Source: Nemertoderma westbladi
Lineage: Eukaryota; Xenacoelomorpha; Nemertodermatida; Nemertodermatidae
Direction of reading: 5' to 3'
NCBI GenBank assembly: GCA_032718475.1
Contig: JAUCBJ010009155.1
Location: forward strand, 1-64,000
DNA: 64,000 nt
The notes beneath the pieces were generated by a model. It did no database searches. It saw only the letters and a program-made list of their open reading frames with translations, and was not told where the DNA came from. The position numbers and the translations under genes are program-made. Of the stretch, positions 24,001 through 31,974 are shown piece after piece; position 1 is the first letter of the stretch, and each line of letters opens with the position of its first letter.

Positions 24001-27000
24001 CTTTTTTCCCCGATCTCCCCCGTAAACTCGTTTTTCGCTCTCGCCATATCTTCCTCGATGTAGAGCGAACAGAGCAGGAAGAAGAATGCAGCGAGTACCG
24101 CAACGAAGAGACTCACGTACAGACCGGACTGGAGTCCGGAGAAGGCGTTGGGCGGGGTCGGACGCGTGCTGTCTGTAACCGCGTCGGACACGGCTCCCAC
24201 TATCGCGGTACTAGGAGCGTCTCCTAGGGCGTGAATAACCAGCATACCCATAGCCGAAGCGCTGCTCCAACGTGTAGCCGCCACTATCGACATGGTCATA
24301 TCGGCGTAGAGCGAGAAGTTGAAGCTGAGTAGAGTGAGTCCCAGGAAGTAATTGCACCAGGCGAGGACCTGGCTGTAAGGGGCCACGGTTAGGAATGCGT
24401 AGATGAATGGGACACCTAGCAGCACAGAGTAGGCGCACACTAGAGGGTAGGAAGATGGGTTCGATTTGGATAAAGTTTTAGCGAGGTAGGCCCCGCTCGC
24501 TATTCCAATGATTCCGCTGACGATAGTAACCAGTCCGAATATGATACTAACGGTGGGTGTGGGAGGGGGGGGGGGGGGGGGGGGGTGTAGTCAAGTGTAC
24601 GAGAAAGTGTTAATAACATTGGCGACACTTTTATTTTTTTTATTAAAGTGTAGTAGAACAAAATATATTTGTTCTAGAAATCCAATGTCTTTGTTGTTGT
24701 TCTGAATAACTACTAAGATGTATGTGTTTATACTAGAACATTAATTTTCTAGAACTATAATTATTTATTGTTCCAGAATATTTTTAATAGCGCATATTTT
24801 GCTTATAAATTTTTATTATTCTAGGATCCCCGAAGGCCTGCCCCGTCCCCAAACCCAAGACCCCTCCATTCTCTAGGATCCCCGAAGGCCTGCCCCGCCC
24901 CAAACCCAAGACCCCTCCATTCTCTAGGATCCCCGAAGGCCTGCCCCATCCCCAAACCCAAGACCCCTCCATTCTCTAGGATCCCCGAAGGCCTGCCCCG
25001 CCCCAAACCCAAGACCCCTCCATTCTCTAGGATCCCCGAAGGCCTGCCCCATCCCCAAACCCAAGACCCCTCCATTCTCTAGGATCCCCGAAGGCCTGCC
25101 CCGCCCCAAACCCAAGACTCCTCCATTCTCTGCGGCCTCCACGCAGTCATATGATGTTATAAGTGTTTTTTTGTATGTTTTTTTTATACATATTGTATTA
25201 TTATTTTTTATGTTATAAAAAATTTATGTTTTTTTAAGTTATAAGTACAACTTATATAAGGTTTTGATTCTGAAAAATTATAAAATTCACCTTGCCACTC
25301 ACTTTATTATACTAGGATAGCTATAGTATTATTTTTTTACTTTAAATGACAATTTATTTATTATCTCAATTAGATTCTTAATCGATGCAAATTATAAATG
25401 TAGCTAATGTAGTTAATTATATCAATAATAATAATAAAATAAATTAATATACGTTTTCGTTCTAGAATAGCAACCACTATTGAATGTATATAAATCTTTA
25501 CGTAGTACACTTTTAGAATTAATTACATATCCAAGTTACTAGCTAACAATGACATAATGATGTTCTAGAAAAAACATAAGCCACATATAAAAAAATATAC
25601 AGCCGTTAAACTTTTTCCCCGCTGGGGGGGTATAAAAAAATGTTTAATACGAAGAGGTCTGGTATTATAATTTCACTAGTTTTCGTTCTTGAAGTAAAAC
25701 ACTCGACATACGTTTTACAAAAACGGCTACTTTTTCGTAATAAATATTTTCTTTCTAACTAAATCAGCTCTCTTGTATATTTGACTTCCCTTATTGTAAG
25801 TGCATCGCAATCTCTGTGTTGTATGTGACACGCACGTTCTAGAAACAAAGGCCCCCAATAGAGAATGGCGATGTTAAGGAAGGCCACCCCCGTGCTACCC
25901 AGACAGGTTAGGATGTAACTCTTATTGGAACCCAAAGTCCTGAGGTCAGTGAACCAGGACGTGGTCCGTAGATGGCTGGTGTAGGCGGGATCGGCCTGGC
26001 CCCGTCTGGGTTCCCGCAGCACCAGCGGCACCACGGTCGCGCACACGAGCCCGGTGAGCGGTGTGAACCGGAAGCCCCACTTCCAGCTGTCCAGGTCCGC
26101 GGATCCCGTCTCCATTAGCTTGGCGGTGAGCGCCGAGTTGATGAAACCGAGTCCGCAGCCCACCGGCACCGCTATGTACAACAACGCCAAGGCTTTACTC
26201 CGCGCCTCGCCGATGTACCAATCCCCTATCAAGGAGGAACTGATGGCGCAGACGGTGGCCTCCCCGATCCCCATCGCGCTGCGGAATACCACGAACCAGA
26301 CGAACAGATGTGCCGGGATGTAGGAGCTCACCAGCGTCATCGTGCACCAGACCACAATACCCGTGGTTATTAGCACCTTGCGGTTGTATCGGTCCCCTAG
26401 GTAACCGAACAGAGGAGCCCCCGCCATGTACACAACGATAAAGGATGTCTGCAACGTTCCGGTTTCTAGATCGTTGATCCCGTAATATTTCTGTAAGCGT
26501 TCTAGAACACCTGCTACTGCCAGTCGGTCCATGTAATTGAGTAAGTTGACGATAGATAGTATGATAACGGACGCCCTCTTGCGCCTGCTACTGGATTCGG
26601 GTTCGCCAACTTCCTCGCCACTTCCCACCATTTCGTTGTTTTTCTCTGCGTTCGCCATAGTTAATTTATTACATCGATAATATCAGCAATAATTTTAATA
26701 ATTTTATTAACCTACTGTAACAGTTGGGAGTTACCTTTATTGATTGTAGCTAATCACATAATCTTTATATGTTGCCATGGAAATATAATTAATTCTACCA
26801 AGAATCTCACATTTTTCGTAGGTATCCCTCCACACACGAACGCAAGCCCCCCCCCCCCCCCCCCCCCCCCTCCCCCCTCCCTACCATCCCTCCCCCATCC
26901 CAATATTATTCATACAAAACAACTACATTTCGTTTCTACTTTGAAAATATATGTTTTGTTATAAATATTGTTAAAGAAACAGGACAATTAATTGTGACTC

Positions 27001-27250
27001 CTGTTCAACTTCCGGAGAGATCCCGCCCAAACTCTAATGTGTTTTAATTTGTATTTATTATTAATAATAGCATGTTGTTGTTTTATAGGAGGAATTGGAA
27101 CGACTTCGCACTACAAGCCAAAAGCATTCGGAAGAGTTAGAGAAGAGGGCCCGGCCGGCGGCCATGTCTCTATTTGCTCGTCTAAAATTCACGGTTGCGA
27201 TCCTTGTAGCGTTGTTACTGGGGGTCGTTATGGGAAAGTTGATATTGTAA
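9010..27250 (+). CDS. VAP: VAMP-associated protein A/B (VAP), six coding exons
   Basis: Exons read as join(9010-9073, 9371-9523, 18273-18385, 18644-18853, 22472-22558, 27089-27250). All junctions are GT-AG and all phases agree, giving about 262 residues (human VAPA and VAPB are about 245-250). Order: MSP domain (about residues 8-130), Pro/Ser/Ala-rich linker (about 136-180), coiled coil (about 185-230), C-terminal membrane anchor (243-262) ending in the family's GxxxGK pattern. VAPs are ER tail-anchored adaptors that bind FFAT motifs of lipid-transfer proteins at membrane contact sites. The core [12 protein letters not shown] segment is intact. In the FFAT-binding KFM triad the Met is Leu (K92, L94). 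Introns 2, 4 and 5 carry most of the minisatellites, and a spinster gene lies antisense in intron 5. The exon 4 end is the least certain point: a GTAAGT donor at 18719 would give a 217-residue form lacking the linker. Confidence 0.9.
9371..9523 (+). CDS. VAP: VAP exon 2 (MSP domain core)
   Basis: Begins after TTGAAAG and encodes [18 protein letters not shown]..., then the family signature [14 protein letters not shown] and FIDPG. It ends GTTACAG|GTAGGC in phase 1. The Pro of TTAP corresponds to human VAPB Pro56, the site of the ALS8 mutation, and is conserved here. Confidence 0.93.
9524..10504 (+). other. Proximal VAP intron 2, no element recognised
   Basis: AT-rich intronic sequence between exon 2 and the first intronic minisatellite. 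I see no coding or RNA feature. It contains one TACCGGTA palindrome (10448). Confidence 0.5.
10505..11083. repeat. Minisatellite, 20-bp unit, about 29 copies (VAP intron 2)
   Basis: Consensus unit GACAGCCGTCACGTTATGGG, with GGAACA, CGATATGG and TTTATGG variants that recur in blocks (for example near 10712-10800 and 10880-10950), showing block amplification. All three + frames stay open because the unit lacks stops; these frames are not genes. Confidence 0.97.
11483..11807 (+). pseudogene. Non-LTR retrotransposon RT fragment (L2/CR1-like), truncated
   Basis: About 108 codons are open, with the spacing typical of the N-terminal RT region of L2/CR1/Jockey-type elements: a '[12 protein letters not shown]' block, then '[19 protein letters not shown]', then '[17 protein letters not shown]'. 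The last motif matches the widespread [17 protein letters not shown] signature. It breaks off after HVAQQ, where 42 bp of the downstream 59-bp minisatellite unit is fused directly to it. No catalytic YxDD region remains. It is an old remnant inside VAP intron 2. Confidence 0.75.
11808..12227. other. Spacer with a lone partial 59-bp unit and AACCGCC motifs
   Basis: Bases 11808-11850 are a solitary partial copy of the next array's unit. The rest is AT-rich with repeated AACCGCC(GGTTT) motifs (about 11869, 11889, 11928, 12036), some locally palindromic. No gene seen. Confidence 0.6.
12228..17571. repeat. Minisatellite, 59/60-bp unit, about 90 copies (VAP intron 2)
   Basis: The unit contains GGTGGTCGGACGGGTCGCT, CCCTTCGCTGCTCCGACTG and TGTTTACCAACACTGC; variants differ at a few sites (GACGGG/GATGGG, CCTTTCC/CCTCTCC/ACCTTTCC, CTGTG/ATTTG). 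A unit of 59 = 3n+2 makes translation rotate through all frames, so reading frames up to about 1,000 codons arise in all three + frames; these are artefacts. One frame of the unit reads [12 protein letters not shown], resembling the conserved C-terminus of L2/CR1 RTs, and the array's last unit runs straight into such a C-terminus. I infer the array arose from that element's 3' coding region. Confidence 0.97.
17530..18008 (+). pseudogene. L2/CR1-like retrotransposon C-terminal coding end and 3' tail, split by a SINE
   Basis: The last minisatellite unit continues as [14 protein letters not shown]. It is interrupted by a SINE (17593-17828) and resumes as [20 protein letters not shown]. The pattern AAPxxxNSLPxxLR...F+xxLKxHFF is the typical end of L2/CR1 ORF2. 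The frame ends at 17991, followed by GGCGCCTTATAAATTTG and a TATTATTATTA tail, as in L2-type 3' ends. With the RT fragment at 11483 it marks one element gutted by the minisatellite expansion. Confidence 0.7.
17593..17828 (+). mobile_element. tRNA-derived SINE with cephalopod/mollusc-like core
   Basis: A 236-bp insert is flanked by the direct repeat TTATCTGCGA (17583-17592 and 17829-17838), a target-site duplication. The 5' part looks tRNA-like, with a B-box-like GTAGGTTCAGCCCC near 17642. The central stretch at about 17671-17710 (CCTTTCATCC, GGGGTCGATAAAATGAGTA) resembles the conserved core I recall from cephalopod and other molluscan SINEs. It ends in a (TTGC)n-like tail. Boundaries are read from the sequence; the family assignment is from memory. 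Confidence 0.75.
18009..18272 (+). repeat. Minisatellite of 41-bp units copying the VAP exon 3 acceptor
   Basis: Six upstream copies of TTGTTTCAG|TTTTGCTGCAATCG precede the true acceptor TTGTTTCAG|TTATGCTGCAACCG at 18271/18273. AG dinucleotides fall at 18025, 18066, 18107, 18148, 18189, 18230 and 18271, exactly 41 bp apart. Each copy includes the branch/pyrimidine region, the acceptor and the first exon bases. Units also hold a hairpin, AATCGT-tttat-ACGATT. Confidence 0.92.
18273..18385 (+). CDS. VAP: VAP exon 3 (end of MSP domain, FFAT-binding site)
   Basis: Encodes [20 protein letters not shown] and then [18 protein letters not shown], matching the VAP 'VMLQPFDY...KHKFMVQ' segment. The phase-1 acceptor completes a Val codon with the exon 2 G. 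It ends ACACTG|GTTAGT in phase 0. The conserved Met after KF is Leu here. Confidence 0.92.
18644..18853 (+). CDS. VAP: VAP exon 4 (MSP end plus Pro-rich linker)
   Basis: Begins after CCCTTTTAG and encodes [18 protein letters not shown], matching VAP 'VWKEAKPEDLMDSKLRCVF'. A GC-rich Pro/Ser/Ala/Thr linker follows to ACCCACAAG|GTTGGC at 18853. A strong alternative donor GTAAGT at 18719 also keeps phase 0, so two isoforms (with or without 45 linker residues) are possible. A run of 18 C (18560-18577) lies in the 258-bp intron just upstream. Confidence 0.8.
18854..19687 (+). other. VAP intron 4, unique part
   Basis: No gene recognised. The sequence becomes AT-rich again after exon 4. Short open frames near 19401-19725 run into the next minisatellite and show no recognisable domain. 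Confidence 0.5.
19688..21509. repeat. Minisatellite, 35-bp unit, about 52 copies (VAP intron 4)
   Basis: The unit contains GGCCTTGTCAGCCACTGTGG and TTTTGAATTGTTTTG. The main variants are CAGCCAC/CAGCTAC, which alternate in recurring patterns (the blocks near 20607-20810, 20922-21125 and 21202-21300 are nearly the same). CCAC-T-GTGG makes a small inverted repeat. No gene. Confidence 0.97.
21510..22093 (+). other. Intron 4 segment with a dispersed-repeat copy
   Basis: Unique AT-rich sequence apart from 21645-21692 (CTCTCCAGGGGGAAATCGAC then GCAAATAATAGCTGATTACT), which matches, inverted, the cores at 60-108 and 476-524. Confidence 0.5.
22094..22446. repeat. Minisatellite, 33-bp unit, about 10 copies (VAP intron 4)
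   Basis: The unit includes GTTATAGCAATAACACTG and (T/C)AAGTAACAAACA. The arms GTTAT-agca-ATAAC form a hairpin. Many units read CTGTAAGT, a perfect GTAAGT donor-like hexamer, just upstream of the exon 5 acceptor. Confidence 0.93.
22472..22558 (+). CDS. VAP: VAP exon 5 (coiled coil)
   Basis: After TATCTGTCTAG it encodes [20 protein letters not shown] and then ARNEKASIT, a heptad-like stretch as in the VAP coiled coil. It ends ATAACG|GTTAGT in phase 0 and joins exon 6 (EELERLRTT...) without a frame change. Only 29 codons; supported by phase and domain order. Confidence 0.8.
22559..23346. repeat. Minisatellite, 30-bp unit, derived from the VAP exon 5 donor
   Basis: The exon 5 junction ATAACG|GTTAGTTACAT is followed at once by units AATAAC(A/G)GTGAGTTACAT plus GTCACTAAATCT. 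About 17 units lie at 22563-23058 and about 4 at 23217-23346, around a 158-bp interruption. Every unit carries a GTGAGT hexamer, a better donor match than the real GTTAGT. The arms AGTGA...TCACT form a hairpin. Confidence 0.9.
23716..23991. repeat. Minisatellite, 19-20-bp unit, about 14 copies (spinster 3' end)
   Basis: The unit is TTCACGTTTTTCCCTCCCC with ATCACG and ACGTTTTCCCCT variants. The array overlaps the last codons and the stop of the antisense spinster gene and forms its presumed 3' UTR. Confidence 0.93.
23970..24546 (-). CDS. Spinster-like MFS transporter, C-terminal exon
   Basis: On the - strand the exon begins after a pyrimidine tract that is mostly C, CCACCGTTAG|T. It encodes [20 protein letters not shown], then helices around [20 protein letters not shown] and [20 protein letters not shown], then an HALGDAPS motif and a last helix before a charged tail ([10 protein letters not shown]). 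This matches the second half of spinster (SPNS) proteins, where 'FLGLGELLLSCNWAVVADI' and 'H-LGDA-SP' occur. The stop TGA (23970-23972) lies in a minisatellite unit. The acceptor phase (two bases needed) does not fit the nearest downstream donor of the first exon, so a small exon or another donor is missing from my model. Confidence 0.85.
24547..25785 (-). other. Spinster intron (model uncertain)
   Basis: Contains the 21-base G run (24565-24585; C on the coding strand, acting as pyrimidine tract), the 50/52-bp array at 24831-25137, and AT-rich sequence from 25140 to 25760 in which I see nothing else. A short exon may be hidden here. Confidence 0.5.
24831..25137. repeat. Minisatellite, 50/52-bp unit, 6 copies (spinster intron)
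   Basis: The unit contains CTAGGATCCCCGAAGGCCTG and CCAAACCCAAGACCCCTCC. Units alternate between a CCC(G/A)TCCCC form (52 bp) and a CCCGCCCC form (50 bp), so the true period is a dimer of about 102 bp. GC-rich against an AT-rich background. Confidence 0.95.
25786..26658 (-). CDS. Spinster-like MFS transporter, N-terminal exon
   Basis: Opens at 26658 ([10 protein letters not shown]...) and reads about 290 codons. Features in order: charged N-terminus; first helix ending [18 protein letters not shown], the spinster NYxDR-xVAGVL signature; [23 protein letters not shown] motif A at [40 protein letters not shown]; and a cytosolic loop with [13 protein letters not shown]. These are hallmarks of the SPNS1-3/spinster family, proton-linked lysosomal or plasma-membrane lysolipid/sphingosine-1-phosphate carriers; the substrate cannot be decided here. 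With the other exon the protein is about 490 residues, close to the family's 500-550. The likely donor is GGGAA|GTCAAA (25785), but its phase does not match the next exon. The gene lies antisense within VAP intron 5 and is GC-richer than the flanks. Confidence 0.9.
26659..27088. other. Spinster upstream region / VAP intron 5 end
   Basis: Non-coding. It holds a 24-base C run (26847-26870) followed by C/T-rich sequence; on the + strand this lies upstream of the VAP exon 6 acceptor, on the - strand it is about 190 bp upstream of the spinster start. No TATA box can be assigned with confidence. Confidence 0.5.
27089..27250 (+). CDS. VAP: VAP exon 6 (coiled-coil end and tail anchor)
   Basis: After TTTTATAG it encodes [20 protein letters not shown], a basic-polar hinge, then the terminal helix [20 protein letters not shown] and TAA. 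VAPA/VAPB end in a comparable segment with GxxxGK-hydrophobic. The helix is the single ER membrane anchor. Confidence 0.92.
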   Translation, partial: EELERLRTTSQKHSEELEKRARPAAMSLFARLKFTVAILVALLLGVVMGKLIL

Positions 27251-28230
27251 ACCAGCAGCCTTCGGTATACTAACTATAAACATAAACATCATCTACTTCC
27301 ACTGTGTCTCTAATAGAGACATTAATCCGAATCGTAGAAACACGGGATTCAATCTACTAATGTTGCTTCTTATTGTAATAATATACTTGTATGACATACG
27401 AAGCCCTGATTGGTCGGGCGTTATGGTGCTCGCTACCTGATTGGTTGAATACATTGGTTCTATGGGGATGCGTATTACTTCTGGTTTACTCTCATGAAAA
27501 TATGAACGTTGAATCCTCATTGGTTACTTTGCAGTTACCAGGGGAACTCAACCAATCTGATATACTTGCAATCAATACGTACCTATTTTACACACCTGTG
27601 TTATTATTTGTTGCTAGGATACACAAGTTGGGGGGTCATTTAGCTTAGAATAGTAAGTTGGTAATTACTGGAACTTGATTTATATGCAGCGAATGTAATT
27701 TTATAGTTGTTTTTATATTTCGGTGTTAATTTTCGGCCTAATTGCAGTTCTATTAATTAATATTTACTACTCCCTACATATTTTCTCTAACTGTTGAGCA
27801 CTCTTAGGCTGTGGTATTACTTAGCAATTTGTAACTTGTAGTCAATCTTATAAAACCTTTGGTTAAGATATTAATATTAGTAGCACCAACTTAATATTTA
27901 CGGTAATTATTTTATTGCTAACGCCAGTGTCTACTAGGGATGTGGCGAATGACATATTTTTGACATCTGTGGATTCTGATTTCTGTTAAAACATACAGTG
28001 CGGCCTGGCCTATATTATTATAATACATATAAATTGTTTAAAGGTTTCACAACAATGAATTTATTATAATAATTGTAATTTAATACAACTCAGTAACAAA
28101 CATAAACAAACATTTTTATATGAAGTTTTTAAAATGGACAAATAATTATTACTGTAAATATATAATGGTGTGGTTTCTATGAATACAGACCGGGTGCTTA
28201 GATATTGCGCGTCTCTTCCGCATGCCAGGG
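27251..28230 (+). other. VAP 3' flank, no gene recognised
   Basis: Contains the presumed VAP 3' UTR and the CCAAT-box cluster noted separately. I find no convincing canonical polyadenylation signal close to the VAP stop. Confidence 0.4.
27404..27560 (-). promoter_or_regulatory. Cluster of five CCAAT boxes (candidate promoter)
   Basis: CTGATTGGTCG (27406) and CTGATTGGTTG (27437) match the NF-Y consensus CTGATTGGYYR and lie 31 bp apart. Further ATTGGT cores lie at 27453 and 27520 and a CCAAT at 27552. The cluster is about 750-900 bp upstream of the antisense spinster start codon and just beyond the VAP stop, so it could drive spinster. Motifs are read directly; promoter function is inferred. 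Confidence 0.35.
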
Positions 28231-29430
28231 AGCGGGTTCGGACACTAGTGTGACACCCCTAGTGTCTACGAGCGGGTTCGGACACTAGTGTGACACCCCT
28301 AGTGTCTACGAGCGGGTTCGGACACTAGTGTGACACCCCTAGTGTCTACGAGCGGGTTCGGACACTAGTGTGACACCCCTAGTGTCTACGAGCGGGTTCG
28401 GACACTAGTGTGACACCCCTAGTGTCTACGACCGGGTTCGGACACTAGTGTGACACCCCTAGTGTCTACGAGCGGGTTCGGACACTAGTGTGACACCCCT
28501 AGTGTCTACGAGCGGGTTCGGACACTAGTGTGACACCCCTAGTGTCTACGAGCGGGTTCGGACACTAGTGTGACACCCCTAGTGTCTACGACCGGGTTCG
28601 GACACTAGTGTGACACCCCTAGTGTCTACGAGCGGGTTCGGACACTAGTGTGACACCCCTAGTGTCTACGAGCGGGTTCGGACACTAGTGTGACACCCCT
28701 AGTGTCTACGAGCGAGTTCGGACACTAGTGTGACACCCCTAGTGTCTACGAGCGGGTTCGGACACTAGTGTGACACCCCTAGTGTCTACGAGCGGGTGCG
28801 GACACTAGTGTGACACCCCTAGTGTCTACGAGCGGGTTCGGACACTAGTGTGACACCCCTAGTGTCTACGAGCGGGTTCGGACACTAGTGTGACACCCCT
28901 AGTGTCTACGAGCGGGTTCGGACACTAGTGTGACACCCCTAGTGTCTACGACCGGGTTCGGACACTAGTGTGACACCCCTAGTGTCTACGAGCGGGTTCG
29001 GACACTAGTGTGACACCCCTAGTGTCTACGAGCGGGTTCGGACACTAGTGTGACACCCCTAGTGTCTACGAGCGGGTTCGGACACTAGTGTGACACCCCT
29101 AGTGTCTACGACCGGGTTCGGACACTAGTGTGACACCCCTAGTGTCTACGAGCGGGTTCGGACACTAGTGTGACACCCCTAGTGTCTACGAGCGGGTTCG
29201 GACACTAGTGTGACACCCCTAGTGTCTACGAGCGAGTTCGGACACTAGTGTGACACCCCTAGTGTCTACGAGCGGGTTCGGACACTAGTGTGACACCCCT
29301 AGTGTCTACGAGCGGGTGCGGACACTAGTGTGACACCCCTAGTGTCTACGAGCGGGTTCGGACACTAGTGTGACACCCCTAGTGTCTACGAGCGGGTTCG
29401 GACACTAGTGTGACACCCCTAGTGTCTACG
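28231..29430. repeat. Minisatellite, 40-bp unit, exactly 30 copies
   Basis: The unit is AGCGGGTTCGGACACTAGTG + TGACACCCCTAGTGTCTACG. Each unit has the inverted repeat GACACTAG-10 nt-CTAGTGTC. Rare variants (ACCGGG at 28431 and 28591, AGCGAG at 28711, GGGTGCG at 28791) recur exactly 520 bp later (28951, 29111, 29231, 29311), so a 13-unit block was duplicated. Confidence 0.98.
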
Positions 29431-29482
29431 AAGCCCCCAAGTAGGAGGACAGTGATGTAATCCTCATTATTTTTAGCAAATT

Positions 29483-31256
29483 CGATATATTGACTTACAC
29501 ATCAATATATTGACTTACACATCAATATATTGACTTACACATTAATATATTGACTTACACGTCAATATATTGACTTACACATCAATATATTGACTTACAC
29601 ATCAATATATTGACTTACACATCAATATATTGACTTACACATCAATATATTGACTTACACGTCAATATATTGACTTACACATCAATATATTGACTTACAC
29701 ATCAATATATTGACTTACACATCAATATATTGACTTACACATCAATATATTGACTTACACATCAATATATTGACTTACACATCAATATATTGACTTACAC
29801 ATCAATATATTGACTTACACGTCAATATATTGACTTACACATCAATATATTGATTTACACATCAATATATTGACTTACACATCAATATATTGACTTACAC
29901 ATCAATATATTGACTTACACATCAATATATTGACTTACACGTCAATATATTGACTTACACATCAATATATTGACTTACACATCAATATATTGACTTACAC
30001 ATCAATATATTGACTTACACATCAATATATTGACTTACACATCAATATATTGACTTACACATCAATATATTGACTTACACATCAATATATTGACTTACAC
30101 GTCAATATATTGACTTACACATCAATATATTGATTTACACATCAATATATTGACTTACACATCAATATATTGACTTACACGTCAATATATTGACTTACAC
30201 ATCAATATATTGACTTACACATCAATATATTGACTTACACATCAATATATTGACTTACACATCAATATATTGACTTACACATCAATATATTGACTTACAC
30301 ATCAATATATTGACTTACACATCAATATATTGACTTACACGTCAATATATTGACTTACACATCAATATATTGATTTACACATCAATATATTGACTTACAC
30401 ATCAATATATTGACTTACACATCAATATATTGACTTACACATCAATATATTGACTTACACATCAATATATTGACTTACACGTCAATATATTGACTTACAC
30501 ATCAATATATTGATTTACACATCAATATATTGACTTACACATCAATGTATTGACATACACATCAATATATTGACTTACACATTAATATATTGACTTACAC
30601 GTCAATATATTGACTTACACATCAATATATTGACTTACACATCAATATATTGACTTACACATCAATATATTGACTTACACATCAATATATTGACTTACAC
30701 GTCAATATATTGACTTACACATCAATATATTGACTTACACATCAATATATTGACTTACACATCAATATATTGACTTACACATCAATATATTGACTTACAC
30801 ATCAATATATTGACTTACACATCAATATATTGACTTACACATCAATATATTGACTTACACGTCAATATATTGACTTACACATCAATATATTGATTTACAC
30901 ATCAATATATTGACTTACACATCAATATATTGACTTACACATCAATATATTGACTTACACATCAATATATTGACTTACACGTCAATATATTGACTTACAC
31001 ATCAATATATTGACTTACACATCAATATATTGACTTACACATCAATATATTGACTTACACATCAATATATTGACTTACACATCAATATATTGACTTACAC
31101 ATCAATATATTGACTTACACATCAATATATTGACTTACACGTCAATATATTGACTTACACATCAATATATTGATTTACACATCAATATATTGACTTACAC
31201 ATCAATATATTGACTTACACATCAATATATTACCTTACACATCAATATATTGACTT
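29483..31256. repeat. Minisatellite, 20-bp palindromic unit, about 89 copies
   Basis: The unit is ATCAATATATTGACTTACAC, containing the perfect palindrome TCAATATATTGA (14 bp in GTCAATATATTGAC variants). Variant units (ATTAAT at 29541; GTC at 29561, 29661, 29821, 29941, 30101; GATTT at 29852, 30132) all recur exactly 1,040 bp later, showing a 52-unit duplication. Confidence 0.98.
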
Positions 31257-31970
31257 CTGTCTCATTATATTTAATTTTTGCTCATCGTTCACCAACAGAA
31301 TAAGTAGAACTGGTAAGAGACAGACAAAGATAGACAAACAAATGTAGAAGGACAGCAACATATTATTGGTCCATTATTTATAATACTTCGGAATCATACC
31401 GATAATATATTGAGTAATTAGATCAACCAGTTGTTCTATTTTAAGAAGTACAGCAATCAAAAGACCCATTATCACCTACCTTCATCTGGTTTAAATGCTG
31501 CGTCCAATTTACCAATAAATCAAGCCCGTTAATTTAACTTTTATCTTCATTAATTATTATTATTTAATTAACAGACGATAATAGGCTGTAATATGGTTCC
31601 AGTGTGACATTTATTTTAGCTAGGCAAACTATCCTCGTATTTCAGTTTCTCTTACTGGTATGGGCAGTACAACCAGGTTTACTGTGTGACTGTTCAGCAT
31701 AAAGGGTCTTATCTCAACCAATCATCTATCAAAAGTTATCCTTCTCCGTAGTGGAAAATATACGCAAAAAACAGCTGATACTACCAATAATTTAACTGTA
31801 ACAGCTGCTCTATTTTATTGTTTTGGTTTGATTAACCTGTCTCCCTGTCTCAGATTAAGAGATCGTTTTTTTAATGCGGTTTTGTGTAGATTAGGATTGA
31901 TAAAATAACAATAATATCAACTTATTTATTTTATAAGTCTATCTTGTCAGGTAGAGCGCTGGTGATTATT
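31257..31970. other. Non-coding stretch with a dispersed-repeat copy
   Basis: No gene recognised. Bases 31736-31786 match the core shared with 21645-21692 (CTTCTCC...GGAAAATATACGCAAAAAAC then AGCTGATACTAC). Confidence 0.5.
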
Positions 31971-31974
31971 GTAC

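Noticed and set aside
28231-31256. CRISPR-like regular arrays
   Set aside because: Units abut head to tail with no unique spacers, the genes are eukaryotic, and there are no cas genes.
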